64,000 nt of DNA from Oscillospiraceae bacterium (GTDB lineage Bacteria; Bacillota; Clostridia; Oscillospirales; Oscillospiraceae): positions 1 through 64,000 of the forward strand of contig JAFRLZ010000077.1 in the NCBI GenBank assembly GCA_017430985.1. Reading direction: 5' to 3'. The number at the start of each line of letters is the position of its first letter. The first letter of the stretch is position 1. Shown piece by piece: positions 15,649 through 24,386 of this stretch. The notes below the pieces were generated by a model that worked only from the letters and a program-made list of their open reading frames with translations, was not told the origin of the DNA and made no database searches. Both the position numbers and the translations under genes were made by a program.

Positions 15649-16523
15649 CATATCCGCAGCGCCGCCGGGTTCGTCTCCGGGTTCTCCGCGGCCTGCGTTC
15701 CGGCCGAGAGCGCGGCGCGCGCCGTCCGCTCCAGATCGAAGCCAAGGATCCCGGCCAGGACGACGGCGGCCGTGGCCGCGTCGCCCGCGCCGTTGGTGCT
15801 CACGATGTTGCAGGGCTGGCAGGGCAGGCGCAGCAGCGTCTCCCCCTCGGCGGCGAGCAGCCCCTCCGCGCCGAGGCTGACGAAAACGCGCTTCACGCCC
15901 GCCGCGAGCAGCGCGCGGGCCGCGCGTTCGCTGTCTGCTTCGCCGGTCAGCGCGGCGGCCTCCGCCGCGTTCGGCTTGATGGCCGCGAGATACGGCAGCG
16001 CGCCGCGCAGGCGCGGGGCCTTGGCCGTCGACACGGGGTCGGCATAGAGCGGCGCGGCGCAGTTCTCCGCGAGGAAGTCCAGCGCTTCGGCGCTCAGGTT
16101 CGCGTCGAGCACCACGGCGTCGGCCGCGCCGAGGCGCGGCAGCAGCGGCGCGAGCAGCGCGGGCGTGAGGCGCTCGGTGATCGCCGTGTCCGCGACGCCG
16201 ACGAGCATGTCCCCCGCCCCGTCCGTCACGTAGAGGTAGGCGCTGCTCCGCTCGCCGGGGAGCGTGAAGGCCAGGCTCAGGTCCAGGCCCGCCGCCTCGC
16301 AGCTCTGCCGCAGGGCCTCGCCGGGCAGATCGTCCCCCAGCGCGGTCACGAGGCTCACCTCCGCGCCGAGCAGGCGCAGATCGTGGGCGATGTTGCGCCC
16401 GACGCCGCCGGGGCGGAGCCGGATCTCGCCGGGGTTGGAGTCACGGAGGCGGAAGCCCGCTGCCGGGCTTCCGCCGATGTCCATATTCGCTCCGCCGACG
16501 ACGATGACGCGCGGCGCGCTCAT
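15648..16523 (-). CDS. psuK: PfkB-family kinase, probable pseudouridine kinase
   Basis: 291 residues. Ribokinase-fold kinase. The N-terminus 'VVVGGANMDI' and the PfkB-1 region 'RPGGVGRNIAHDLRLLGAEV' (residues ~38-57) are characteristic of pseudouridine kinases, which phosphorylate pseudouridine to the 5'-phosphate. The C-terminal signature is 'TNGAGDAATAA' near residue 248; family members more often read GAGDA(F/L). Its partner enzyme PsuG is encoded about 19 kb away at 35820, which supports the call. It overlaps glgP by four bases (ATGA) and is the last gene of the prs-pth-glg operon. Other ribokinase activities cannot be excluded. Confidence 0.7.
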   Translation of the reverse strand: MSAPRVIVVGGANMDIGGSPAAGFRLRDSNPGEIRLRPGGVGRNIAHDLRLLGAEVSLVTALGDDLPGEALRQSCEAAGLDLSLAFTLPGERSSAYLYVTDGAGDMLVGVADTAITERLTPALLAPLLPRLGAADAVVLDANLSAEALDFLAENCAAPLYADPVSTAKAPRLRGALPYLAAIKPNAAEAAALTGEADSERAARALLAAGVKRVFVSLGAEGLLAAEGETLLRLPCQPCNIVSTNGAGDAATAAVVLAGILGFDLERTARAALSAGTQAAENPETNPAALRI

Positions 16524-18919
16524 CGGATGTTCCAGATGTTCTCCGCATACTCCCGGATGGCCCGGTCGGCCGCGAAGAAGCCGCTCTGCGCCGTGTTGAC
16601 CAGGGACAGCCTCGCCAGCTCGTCCCGGTCGCGGATGCGGTCATAGAGCCTGCTCTGGCAGTCGGCGTAGGAGCGGTAATCCGCCACCAGCATATACTGG
16701 TCGCCGCCGTAGAGCAGAGAGGACACGAGGTCCGAATAGCTCTTGCCGTCCGAGAAGCCCTCGCGGAAGCGCTTGAAGATGCGCTGCAGCTCGGGGTCCT
16801 TGTTGTAGATGCCCTCGGGGTTGTAGCCGCCGCGGCGCCACTCCTCGATCTGCTCGGTGCGCAGACCGAAAAGGAACATGTTTTCGTCGCCGAGGCGTTC
16901 GTACATCTCGACGTTTGCGCCGTCGAGCGTGCCGATGGTCACGGCGCCGTTCATCATGAGCTTCATGCAGCCGGTGCCGGAGGCCTCCTTGCCGGCCGTG
17001 GAGATCTGCTCGGACACGGTGGCGGCGGGCACGATGGCCTCGGCCGCGCTGACGCGGTAGTTCTCCACAAAATAGACCTGCAGCTTGCCCTTGCACAGCG
17101 GATCGTTGTTGATGTCCTGCTGCATCGAGAGCAGCAGCTCGATGATGCGCTTGGCCGTCTTGTAGCCGGCGGCGGCCTTCGCGCCGAAGACGAAGGTGCG
17201 CGGCACGAAGTCGCGGTTCGGGTCGTCGTGCAGCTGCAGCTGCAGCGACGCGATGCGCATGGCGCACAGCAGCTGGCGCTTGTACTCGTGCAGGCGCTTG
17301 ATCTGCACGTCCACCACGGCGTCGGTATCGAGCGTGAAGCCGTCGTTGCGTTTGGCAAAGTCCGCGAAGCGGCGGACGTTGTCGCGCTTGATCTGCTCCA
17401 CGCGGCGCAGCGCCTCGGCGTCGGAGGCGAAGGCGTTGAGCTCCGCCAGCTTCTCCGGCTGCAGCAGGTACTCGTCCCCGCCCAGCAGCTCGCAGACAAG
17501 GCCGTGCAGGCCGGGGTTGATCTGCGCGAGCCAGCGGCGGTGGTCGATGCCGTTCGTAACGTAGGTGAAGCGGTCCGGGCGCACGCTGTTGAGATCGCGG
17601 AAGAGGTCGCGCTTGAGGATGTCCCCGTGCAGGCGGGACACGCCGTTGACCTTGTAGCAGGCGGCGAGGCAGAGGTTGGCCATGTGGACCTGGCCGTCCT
17701 TGATGATGAGGTTGCGGCCCACGCGCTCACCCTGGCCGAAGCTCTCCACCAGATAGTTGACCCAGCGCTTGTTGATCTCGCACAGGATCTCCCACAGGCG
17801 CGGCAGCAGGGTCTGGATGAGGTTCTGCGGCCACTTCTCCAGCGCCTCGCTCATGACGGTGTGGTTGGTGTAGGCCACGGTGCCCTTGACGATCTCCCAG
17901 CTCTCGTTCCAGCCGAGGTTGTAGTCGTCCATGAAGATGCGCATGAGCTCGGGGATGATGAGCGTGGGATGCGTGTCGTTGATCTGGATGGTGTGGTGCT
18001 CGGCGAAGGATCGGATGTCGCCCCAGGTCTTCATGTGCCTGCGCACGATGTCCTGCGCGCTGGCCGAGACGAAGAAGTACTGCTGCTTGAGGCGCAGGGT
18101 CTTGCCCTCGGTGTGGTCGTCGGCCGGGTAGAGCACCTTGGTGATGACCTCGGTCATGGTGCGCTGCTCCATGCTCTTGACGTACTCGCCCTCGGAGAAG
18201 AGGTACATGTCCAGCGAGTTGGGGCTGTGCGCCTCCCAGAGCCGCAGGGTGTTCACCGCGCCGTCGTAGCCGGCGATGAGCATGTCGCGCGGCACGGCGG
18301 TGACGGCGGTGTAGCCCGTGTGCACGGCGCTGTAGTGGCCGTAGCTGTCCCACTGCGGGGTGATCTGGCCGCCGAAGCGGACCTCGACCTCGTCCTCATA
18401 GCGGGAGATGAGCCAGCTCTCCATCGCGCTGCGCCAGTTGTCGGCCACCTCGGTCTGCTTGCCGTCGACGAACTTCTGCTTGAAGATGCCCAGCTCATAG
18501 CAGAGCGAATAGCCCGTGGCCGCCAGGCCCAGGGTCGCCATGCTGTCCATATAGCAGGCGGCGAGGCGGCCGAGGCCGCCGTTGCCGAGGCCGGCATCCG
18601 GCTCCTCTTCGAAGATGTCCACCGCGCTGCGGCCCATGTCCTCCAGCGCGCCGGTGATCGCGTCCGAGATGCCCAGGTTGAAGGCGTTCTTCATGAGGCT
18701 GCGGCCCATGAGGAACTCCATCGACATATAGTGGATCTCCTTGTTCTGGCGGCACGGATCCTCAACGGCGAGCAGGCGGCTCATGATCTCGCGGATCACG
18801 ATGGCCGTGGCCTGGAAGATCTGGTCGTCCGTGGCTTCCTTGCCGGTGGTGGCAAAATGCGCGCAGAGCTTGTCCTCGATCGCGCTCCTGACTTCGTCTT
18901 TTGTGATTTGTCCGATCAT
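16520..18919 (-). CDS. glgP: glycogen/starch phosphorylase
   Basis: 799 residues, full length for the GT35 family. It cleaves alpha-1,4-glucan ends with phosphate, giving glucose 1-phosphate. Visible: the N-terminal 'YMSMEFLMGRSL' helix, the glycine-rich 'GNGGLGRLAACYMDS' loop, 'TNHTVMSEALEKWP' and the pyridoxal-phosphate lysine motif 'EASGTGCMKLMMNGAVTIGT' near residue 665. Two residues in that motif (Cys and Leu) differ from the common 'GNMKFMLNG' form. It follows glgD by 60 bases and overlaps psuK. The glucan synthase and branching genes are not in this window. Confidence 0.96.
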   Translation of the reverse strand: MIGQITKDEVRSAIEDKLCAHFATTGKEATDDQIFQATAIVIREIMSRLLAVEDPCRQNKEIHYMSMEFLMGRSLMKNAFNLGISDAITGALEDMGRSAVDIFEEEPDAGLGNGGLGRLAACYMDSMATLGLAATGYSLCYELGIFKQKFVDGKQTEVADNWRSAMESWLISRYEDEVEVRFGGQITPQWDSYGHYSAVHTGYTAVTAVPRDMLIAGYDGAVNTLRLWEAHSPNSLDMYLFSEGEYVKSMEQRTMTEVITKVLYPADDHTEGKTLRLKQQYFFVSASAQDIVRRHMKTWGDIRSFAEHHTIQINDTHPTLIIPELMRIFMDDYNLGWNESWEIVKGTVAYTNHTVMSEALEKWPQNLIQTLLPRLWEILCEINKRWVNYLVESFGQGERVGRNLIIKDGQVHMANLCLAACYKVNGVSRLHGDILKRDLFRDLNSVRPDRFTYVTNGIDHRRWLAQINPGLHGLVCELLGGDEYLLQPEKLAELNAFASDAEALRRVEQIKRDNVRRFADFAKRNDGFTLDTDAVVDVQIKRLHEYKRQLLCAMRIASLQLQLHDDPNRDFVPRTFVFGAKAAAGYKTAKRIIELLLSMQQDINNDPLCKGKLQVYFVENYRVSAAEAIVPAATVSEQISTAGKEASGTGCMKLMMNGAVTIGTLDGANVEMYERLGDENMFLFGLRTEQIEEWRRGGYNPEGIYNKDPELQRIFKRFREGFSDGKSYSDLVSSLLYGGDQYMLVADYRSYADCQSRLYDRIRDRDELARLSLVNTAQSGFFAADRAIREYAENIWNIR

Positions 18920-18979
18920 ATGGGGGGTCCTTCCTTGGTGAATAGCCCCGCGGAAGCGGCTGCTCCCGCGGAAGCGGAT

Positions 18980-20092
18980 TTATATCTCTTTGCCCTTGGG
19001 CACGACCGTCGGCAGGCGCTCGCTGCCGATGAGCATGGTGCCTGCGGAGAAGCGGCAGTCCTTGTCGGCGATCACATTGCACATACGCACGCCCTCCTCG
19101 ACGGTGCAGCCGCGCATGAGGATGCAGTTTTCCAGCCTGGCTCCCTCTTCCACGCGCACGCCGCTGAACACGATGCAGTTGGTCAGCTCGCCCTCGATGA
19201 TGCAGTTGTCCGCCACAAGGCTGTTGCGGGAGACGGCCTTTTCGCCGTAATAGGTGCTCACGCCCTCCTGCGCGCGGGTGCGCACGGGGCGGCCGGCCGG
19301 GAAGAGCTCGCGGCGCTTTTCGGGAATGAGCATGTCCTTGTTGGCGCGGTAATAGGCCTCGACCGTGCGGATGACCTGCGCGTAGCCGCGGTGCACATAG
19401 GTGCCCATCAGGCCGCCGTCGGCCAGGTACTGGGCGATCGCGTCGCGATGGAAACGGTAGAGGTTCTGGGCATAGCAGTTGTCCATCATCTCAAGCAGGA
19501 TCTCCTTCTCGATGACATAGCCCTCGAGCGCGGGCAGGCCCTCGCTGTCGCCCTCGCGGAAAAAGAGCGCCTGCTTGACGAGGCCGTTGTCATCGACGAT
19601 GTAGCGGTGATGCGGGCCCTCGGGCGTGTGGTCGCCGCAGATGGCGGTGATGGGCAGCCCGGAGCGCAGATGCTGCTGCAGCACGGGCGTGAGGTCGATG
19701 TTTGCGGCCAGGTCGCCCAGCAGCAGGACGATGTGCTCCTGCGGGATGTCGCGGACATATTCGCTGACGGCGTTGAGCGCCTCCATGGTGCCGGTGTAGT
19801 TGCCGGTGTGGTATTCGGGCAGGCCGAAGGGCGGCAGGATGCGCAGTCCGCCGTTTTTGCGGCTCATGTCCCAGGCCTTGCCGCTGCCGATGTGGTCGAG
19901 CAGCGACTGATAGTCGCGCTGCATGATGACGCCGACGTCCCGGATCCCGGCGTTGGCCAGAGAGGAGAGCGCGAAATCGATCAGGCGGTAGCGCCCGCAG
20001 AAGGGCAGAGAGGCCGCGGTGCGCTTGCTCACCAGCTCGCCGAGCGCGGGCGTGGTGCGGTAGGCAAAGATGATCCCGTGAAAGTCCAGCAT
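18980..20092 (-). CDS. glgD: GlgD subunit of glucose-1-phosphate adenylyltransferase
   Basis: 370 residues. GlgD is the second, usually non-catalytic subunit that partners GlgC in Firmicutes for ADP-glucose synthesis. The N-terminus 'GIIFAYRTTPALGELVSKRTAASLPFCGRYRLIDFALS' lacks the GGxGxRL nucleotide motif that GlgC has, as expected for GlgD. The C-terminal third ('NSLVADNCIIEGELTNCIVFSGVRVEEGARLENCILM') is a left-handed beta-helix of hexapeptide repeats. It begins three bases after glgC ends. Confidence 0.93.
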   Translation of the reverse strand: MLDFHGIIFAYRTTPALGELVSKRTAASLPFCGRYRLIDFALSSLANAGIRDVGVIMQRDYQSLLDHIGSGKAWDMSRKNGGLRILPPFGLPEYHTGNYTGTMEALNAVSEYVRDIPQEHIVLLLGDLAANIDLTPVLQQHLRSGLPITAICGDHTPEGPHHRYIVDDNGLVKQALFFREGDSEGLPALEGYVIEKEILLEMMDNCYAQNLYRFHRDAIAQYLADGGLMGTYVHRGYAQVIRTVEAYYRANKDMLIPEKRRELFPAGRPVRTRAQEGVSTYYGEKAVSRNSLVADNCIIEGELTNCIVFSGVRVEEGARLENCILMRGCTVEEGVRMCNVIADKDCRFSAGTMLIGSERLPTVVPKGKEI

Positions 20093-20095
20093 GGC

Positions 20096-21289
20096 TCAAA
20101 CCTCCTCGCTCTTGTAGATCATGGCGCCGGCCGGCACCTTCGCGCCGGGCCGGATGACGATGTCCGGGCCGCAGGTGGCGACGCCCCAGGCGTCCGTCCC
20201 GTCGGGAGCGGCGCCGACGTGGGCGCCGGCTTTGACGACCGTGTTCTCGCCCACGATGGCGTATTCGACCACCGCGCCGTCCTCGACGACCGCGCCGGGC
20301 ATCAGCACGCTGTAGAGCACCGTGGCGCCCTTGCCCACCTTGACGGAGGGCGAGAGGACGGAGTTTTCCACATGGCCGTCGATCTCACAGCCCTCGGTGA
20401 CGATGGAGTGCACGACCTCCGCCTTCTCGCCGGTGTAGTGCGGCGGGCAGACCGGGCTGCGGGAGCTGATGGGCCACTCGGGATCGTAGAGGTTGATGAG
20501 CGTGGTGGAGAGCATGTCCATGTTGGCGTCCCACAGGCTCGTGATGGTGCCGACGTCGCGCCAGTAGCCGTGGAAGCGGTAGGGCCAGAGCTTCTCGCCC
20601 GCCGCGAGCATCTTGGGGATGATGTTCTTGCCGAAGTCCTTGCTGGAGTTCGGGTCGGCCTCGTCCTCGATGAGCGCCGCGCGCAGCTTTTTCCAGTTGA
20701 AGATGTAGATGCCCATGGAGGCCAGGTCGCTCTTGGGATGTTTGGGCTTCTCCTCGAACTCGCCCACATAGCCGTCGGCGCGCAGGTTCATGATGCCGAA
20801 GCGGGTGGCCTCCTCCAGGGAGACCTGCAGCACCGCGATGGTGCAGGCCGCGTCGTGCAGAAGATGCTCGCTGAGCATGTCGGCGTAATTCATCTTATAG
20901 ATGTGGTCGCCCGAGAGGATCAGCACGTTTTCCGGCTCATACTGGTCGATGAAGCCGATGTTCTGGTAGATGGCGTTGGCCGTGCCGGAAAACCAGGATC
21001 CCTGCTCGTTCGCTCCGAGATAGGGCGGCAGGATGTAGACGCCGCCGTCGGCCACGTCCAGGTCCCAGGGCTGGCCGCTGCCGATGTAGCTGTTGAGCTG
21101 CAGCGGGCGGTACTGGGTCAGCACGCCGACGGTGTCGATGCCGGAGTTGGCGCAGTTGGAGAGCGGGAAGTCGATGATGCGGTACTTGCCGCCGAAGGGC
21201 ACGCTGGGCTTGGCCGCCTGCTGCGTGAGCGCGTACAGGCGCGAGCCCTGTCCGCCGGCCAGCAGCATGGCGATGCAGTCTTTCTTCAT
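20096..21289 (-). CDS. glgC: glucose-1-phosphate adenylyltransferase
   Basis: 397 residues. It makes ADP-glucose from ATP and glucose 1-phosphate, the committed step of glycogen synthesis. Motifs: '[14 protein letters not shown]' (residues ~9-22) for nucleotide binding, '[21 protein letters not shown]', '[13 protein letters not shown]' for the metal-binding aspartate, and 'EFEEKPK'; a beta-helix C-terminus follows. Of two ATGs six bases apart, the second (21289) is chosen because AGGAGG ends six bases before it but touches the first. Upstream is pth, downstream glgD. Confidence 0.95.
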   Translation of the reverse strand: MKKDCIAMLLAGGQGSRLYALTQQAAKPSVPFGGKYRIIDFPLSNCANSGIDTVGVLTQYRPLQLNSYIGSGQPWDLDVADGGVYILPPYLGANEQGSWFSGTANAIYQNIGFIDQYEPENVLILSGDHIYKMNYADMLSEHLLHDAACTIAVLQVSLEEATRFGIMNLRADGYVGEFEEKPKHPKSDLASMGIYIFNWKKLRAALIEDEADPNSSKDFGKNIIPKMLAAGEKLWPYRFHGYWRDVGTITSLWDANMDMLSTTLINLYDPEWPISSRSPVCPPHYTGEKAEVVHSIVTEGCEIDGHVENSVLSPSVKVGKGATVLYSVLMPGAVVEDGAVVEYAIVGENTVVKAGAHVGAAPDGTDAWGVATCGPDIVIRPGAKVPAGAMIYKSEEV

Positions 21290-21328
21290 GTGCATCCTCC
21301 TAATATATGTTGATCTTGGTCATGCGGG

Positions 21329-21925
21329 TCAGTTGCTGTGGTTGAAGCGGTTCATGGCGCGGTCGCTCCCCTCGCTGATGTAGCAGATCACGGCCTCCGC
21401 CGCGCGCGCGGCGGACGCGGCCATCTGCTCGGCGTCCTGGTTCTTGAAGGTGGAGAGCACCCAGTCGGCCATGTCGTAATCGGGGTGAGGGGGCGCGCCC
21501 ACGCCGAGACGGATGCGCGGGAACTCCTCCGTCCCCAGGCGGGCGATCAGGCTCTTGAGCCCGTTGTGCCCGCCGGCGGAGCCCTTCGTGCGCACGCGCA
21601 GCGCGCCGATGGGCAGCGCCGTCTCGTCCGAGACGACGAGCACCCGCTCCGGCGGGATCTTGTAGAAGGCCGCGGCCTGTGCCGCCGCCTCGCCGGAAAG
21701 GTTCATGTAGGTCTGCGGCTTCATCAGCAGCACGCTCTCCCCACCGATCTCACAGCGGCCGGTGAGCGCCTTGAAGCGCGCCCGGTCGATGCGCACATTC
21801 AGCTTCTTTGCGAGCGCGTCGGCGGCCATGAACCCGGCGTTGTGCCGCGTCCCTTCATAGCGCGGGCCGGGGTTGCCGAGGCAGACGACCAGCCAGCGCA
21901 CGCCGCCCTTGGATGAAAACAGCAT
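21329..21925 (-). CDS. pth: peptidyl-tRNA hydrolase
   Basis: 198 residues. It frees tRNA from stalled peptidyl-tRNA by cleaving the ester bond. Signature 1 'GNPGPRYEGTRHNAGFM' contains the catalytic histidine, and signature 2 'GSAGGHNGLKSL' is intact; Asn of 'TYMNLSG' is also present. The usual 'DDLDLP' stretch reads 'DETALP', a mild deviation. The ATG at 21925 has AAAAGGAG upstream; about ten residues precede the usual start of homology. It sits between prs and glgC in one leftward transcription unit. Confidence 0.95.
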   Translation of the reverse strand: MLFSSKGGVRWLVVCLGNPGPRYEGTRHNAGFMAADALAKKLNVRIDRARFKALTGRCEIGGESVLLMKPQTYMNLSGEAAAQAAAFYKIPPERVLVVSDETALPIGALRVRTKGSAGGHNGLKSLIARLGTEEFPRIRLGVGAPPHPDYDMADWVLSTFKNQDAEQMAASAARAAEAVICYISEGSDRAMNRFNHSN

Positions 21926-21963
21926 GGTTGCTCCTTTTTGAAGCGTCGCTTCGCAGCGGATTT

Positions 21964-22926
21964 TCAGTCGAAAATGCTGGAGATGGAGACTTCCTCGTAG
22001 ATGCGGCGGATCGCCTCGGCGAACACGGAGGCCGTGGAGAGGTACTTGATCTTGTCGCATCTGGGCTTGTCCGTGGGATAGGGGATGGTGTCGAGCAGCA
22101 GCAGCTCCTGGATGCAGCTTTCCTCGATGCGCTCGATCGCCGGGCCGGACAGAACGCCGTGGGTCGCGCAGGCGTAGACCTCCTTCGCGCCGCCGATCTC
22201 CTTGACGGCCTTGGCCGCGCCGCAGAGGGAGCCGGCCGTGTCCACGATGTCGTCGAGCAGGATGCAGGTCTTGCCCTCGACGCTGCCGATGAGGTTCATG
22301 ACCTCGGACTGGTTGGCCTTCTCGCGGCGCTTGTCCACGATGGCCATGTTGAGGCCGAGGCCCATGGAGAAGGTGCGCACGCGGGCGGTGCTGCCCACGT
22401 CGGGAGAGACGACCATCACGTCCTCGTTGTTCTTGCCGAAGATCTTGGCGTAGTGCTTGGCGAAGATCTTGGCGCCCATGAGGTTGTCCACAGGGATGTC
22501 GAAAAAGCCCTGGATCTGCGCGGCGTGCAGGTCCATGGTCAGCACGCGGTCCGCGCCCGCGGAGGTGATGAGGTTGGCGACGAGCTTGGCGGAGATGGGA
22601 TCGCGGCTCTTGGCCTTGCGGTCCTGCCGGGCGTAGCCGAAATAGGGGATGACTGCCGTGATGCGGCCGGCCGAGGCGCGGCGCATGGCGTCGATCATGA
22701 TGAGAAGCTCCATGAGGTTGTCGTTGACGGGCTTGCAGGTGGACTGAACGATGAACACGTCCTTGCCGCGGACGGGTTCATACACGGAGATCGAGCATTC
22801 GCCGTCGGCAAAGTGCCCGACCGAGCAGTCGCCCAGCTTCATGTACAGCTGGCTGCAGATCTCCTCTGCCAGCGCAGGATTGGAATTGCCGCAGAAAACC
22901 CGGATCTCTTTCCCGTGAGAAATCAT
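21964..22926 (-). CDS. prs: ribose-phosphate pyrophosphokinase
   Basis: 320 residues. It transfers pyrophosphate from ATP to ribose 5-phosphate, giving PRPP for nucleotide, His and Trp synthesis. Motifs: 'GDCSVGHFADGECSI' near residue 33, the divalent-cation signature 'DLHAAQIQGFFDIPVDNL' near 128, the flexible loop 'DKRREK' and the PRPP loop 'ILLDDIVDTAGSL' near 217. GGAGGAT precedes the ATG. It is the first gene of the run prs-pth-glgC-glgD-glgP-psuK, which links ribose phosphate, glycogen and pseudouridine functions mainly by transcription. Confidence 0.97.
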   Translation of the reverse strand: MISHGKEIRVFCGNSNPALAEEICSQLYMKLGDCSVGHFADGECSISVYEPVRGKDVFIVQSTCKPVNDNLMELLIMIDAMRRASAGRITAVIPYFGYARQDRKAKSRDPISAKLVANLITSAGADRVLTMDLHAAQIQGFFDIPVDNLMGAKIFAKHYAKIFGKNNEDVMVVSPDVGSTARVRTFSMGLGLNMAIVDKRREKANQSEVMNLIGSVEGKTCILLDDIVDTAGSLCGAAKAVKEIGGAKEVYACATHGVLSGPAIERIEESCIQELLLLDTIPYPTDKPRCDKIKYLSTASVFAEAIRRIYEEVSISSIFD

Positions 22927-22997
22927 CTCTCTATCCTCCGACTTTCATAGTCTTTCGCCCGGCCGATGCGCGCCGGGGCGCAGATTTCTTCTTTTAC

Positions 22998-23026
22998 AGT
23001 ATAGCACAACGCCCCGCGCTTGAAAA
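22998..23026 (-). promoter_or_regulatory. probable prs promoter, -10 TATACT
   Basis: Minus strand -10 at 22998-23003; the -35 (TTTTCA, 23021-23026) is weak. The leader is about 65 bases. Confidence 0.45.
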
Positions 23027-23073
23027 GAGAAAGCTAAGGCTCAATGTATAAAAAAGCCAACGAAATTTGCGCA

Positions 23074-23102
23074 TTTACAAGCCGCTCTTTTTTGTATATA
23101 AT
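23074..23102 (+). promoter_or_regulatory. prfB promoter TTTACA-17-TATAAT
   Basis: -35 at 23074-23079, -10 at 23097-23102, 35 bases before prfB. Confidence 0.75.
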
Positions 23103-23137
23103 ATTGCGGAACGACTGGATAAGGAGCAAAGAGCACC

Positions 23138-24244
23138 ATGCTGGAATTTGAAGAATACAAGGGAAAGCTCAACGCCCTCAAGCCCACGCTGGAGGTGCTG
23201 CGCGGCGCGCTGAAGCTGGAGGCGGCCCAGAAGGAGATCGAGGAGCTGGAGGCCGCCAGCGAGCGCGAGGGCTTCTGGAACGACGTGGAAAAGTCGCAGA
23301 AGGTGCAGCGCCGCCTCAAGCAGCTCAAGACCAAGGTGGAGAGCTTTGACAGGCTCTGCGCGAGCTGGGACGATCTCTACGCCCTGTGCGAGATGGCGCT
23401 GGAGGAGGGGGACGACTCCATGCTGCCCGAGCTGCAGGAGGAGTTTGCTGACTTCACCGAGCGCGCCGAGGCCATGCGCCTGAGCACCCTGCTGACCGGC
23501 GAATACGACGCGAACAACGCCATCCTCACCTTCCACGCGGGCGCGGGCGGCACCGAGGCGCAGGACTGGGCCTCCATGCTTTACCGCATGTACAACATGT
23601 GGGCCGAGCGCCACGGCTACAAGGTGAAGGTCATGGACTACCTCGACGGCGACGAGGCCGGGCTCAAGAGCGCGACCATCATGATCGAGGGCGAGAACGC
23701 CTACGGCTTCCTCAAGAGCGAGCACGGCGTGCACCGCCTGGTGCGCGTCAGCCCCTTCGACGCGGCCGGCCGGCGGCACACCTCCTTCGCCGCGGTGGAG
23801 GTCATGCCCGAGATCTCGGACGACAGCGAGATCGAGCTGAAGGACGACGACATCGAGATGCAGGTCTACCGCTCCTCCGGCGCGGGCGGGCAGAAGGTCA
23901 ACAAGACCTCCTCGGCCGTGCGCCTGATCCACAAGCCCACGGGCATCGTGGTGTCCAGCCAGGTGGAGCGCAGCCACTTCCAGAACCTCGAGAACTGCAA
24001 GAACATGCTGCGCGCGCGTCTGGCCGAGATCAAGGAGCGCGAGCACCTCGAAAAGATCAGCGACATCAAGGGCGTGCAGATGAAGATCGAATGGGGCAGC
24101 CAGATCCGCTCCTACGTCTTCATGCCCTATCAGCTGGTCAAGGACCTGCGCACCGAGTATGAGACGGGCAACATCCAGAACGTCATGGACGGCGATCTGG
24201 ACGGCTTCATCAACGCCTTCCTGTCCATGAAAGCCGCCTCCTGA
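23138..24244 (+). CDS. prfB: peptide chain release factor 2
   Basis: 368 residues in one uninterrupted frame. It recognises UGA and UAA stop codons and triggers peptide release. The codon-recognition tripeptide SPF is in 'VRVSPFDAAGRRHTS' and the GGQ catalytic loop in 'SSGAGGQKVNKTSSAVR' (about residue 250). Where many bacteria have the programmed +1 frameshift (a slippery CUU UGA after the early 'LRG'), this gene simply reads 'LRGALKLEAAQ' with sense codons, so there is no frameshift autoregulation. Confidence 0.96.
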   Translation: MLEFEEYKGKLNALKPTLEVLRGALKLEAAQKEIEELEAASEREGFWNDVEKSQKVQRRLKQLKTKVESFDRLCASWDDLYALCEMALEEGDDSMLPELQEEFADFTERAEAMRLSTLLTGEYDANNAILTFHAGAGGTEAQDWASMLYRMYNMWAERHGYKVKVMDYLDGDEAGLKSATIMIEGENAYGFLKSEHGVHRLVRVSPFDAAGRRHTSFAAVEVMPEISDDSEIELKDDDIEMQVYRSSGAGGQKVNKTSSAVRLIHKPTGIVVSSQVERSHFQNLENCKNMLRARLAEIKEREHLEKISDIKGVQMKIEWGSQIRSYVFMPYQLVKDLRTEYETGNIQNVMDGDLDGFINAFLSMKAAS

Positions 24245-24298
24245 GCGGAAAAAACGGCAGAAAGCCCCGTTTTCCCCGCGTTTCATGCGACAAAAGGC

Positions 24299-24327
24299 TT
24301 GAAACGCCCCGCGCTTTGCGCTATACT
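24299..24327 (+). promoter_or_regulatory. promoter TTGAAA-17-TATACT
   Basis: -35 at 24299-24304, -10 at 24322-24327, serving the foldase gene at 24387. Confidence 0.7.
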
Positions 24328-24386
24328 GTTATGGCCTGTCTGCGAGCATACAGGCAAGTTTTGGGACAAAAAAGGATGAATGGATC

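Noticed and set aside
17228..21313. A 1361-codon plus-strand frame across the glycogen genes
   Set aside because: It is the antisense shadow of glgP, glgD and glgC in GC-rich DNA: no ribosome site, Val/Ala/Asp/His-rich composition, and the opposite strand encodes well-known proteins.
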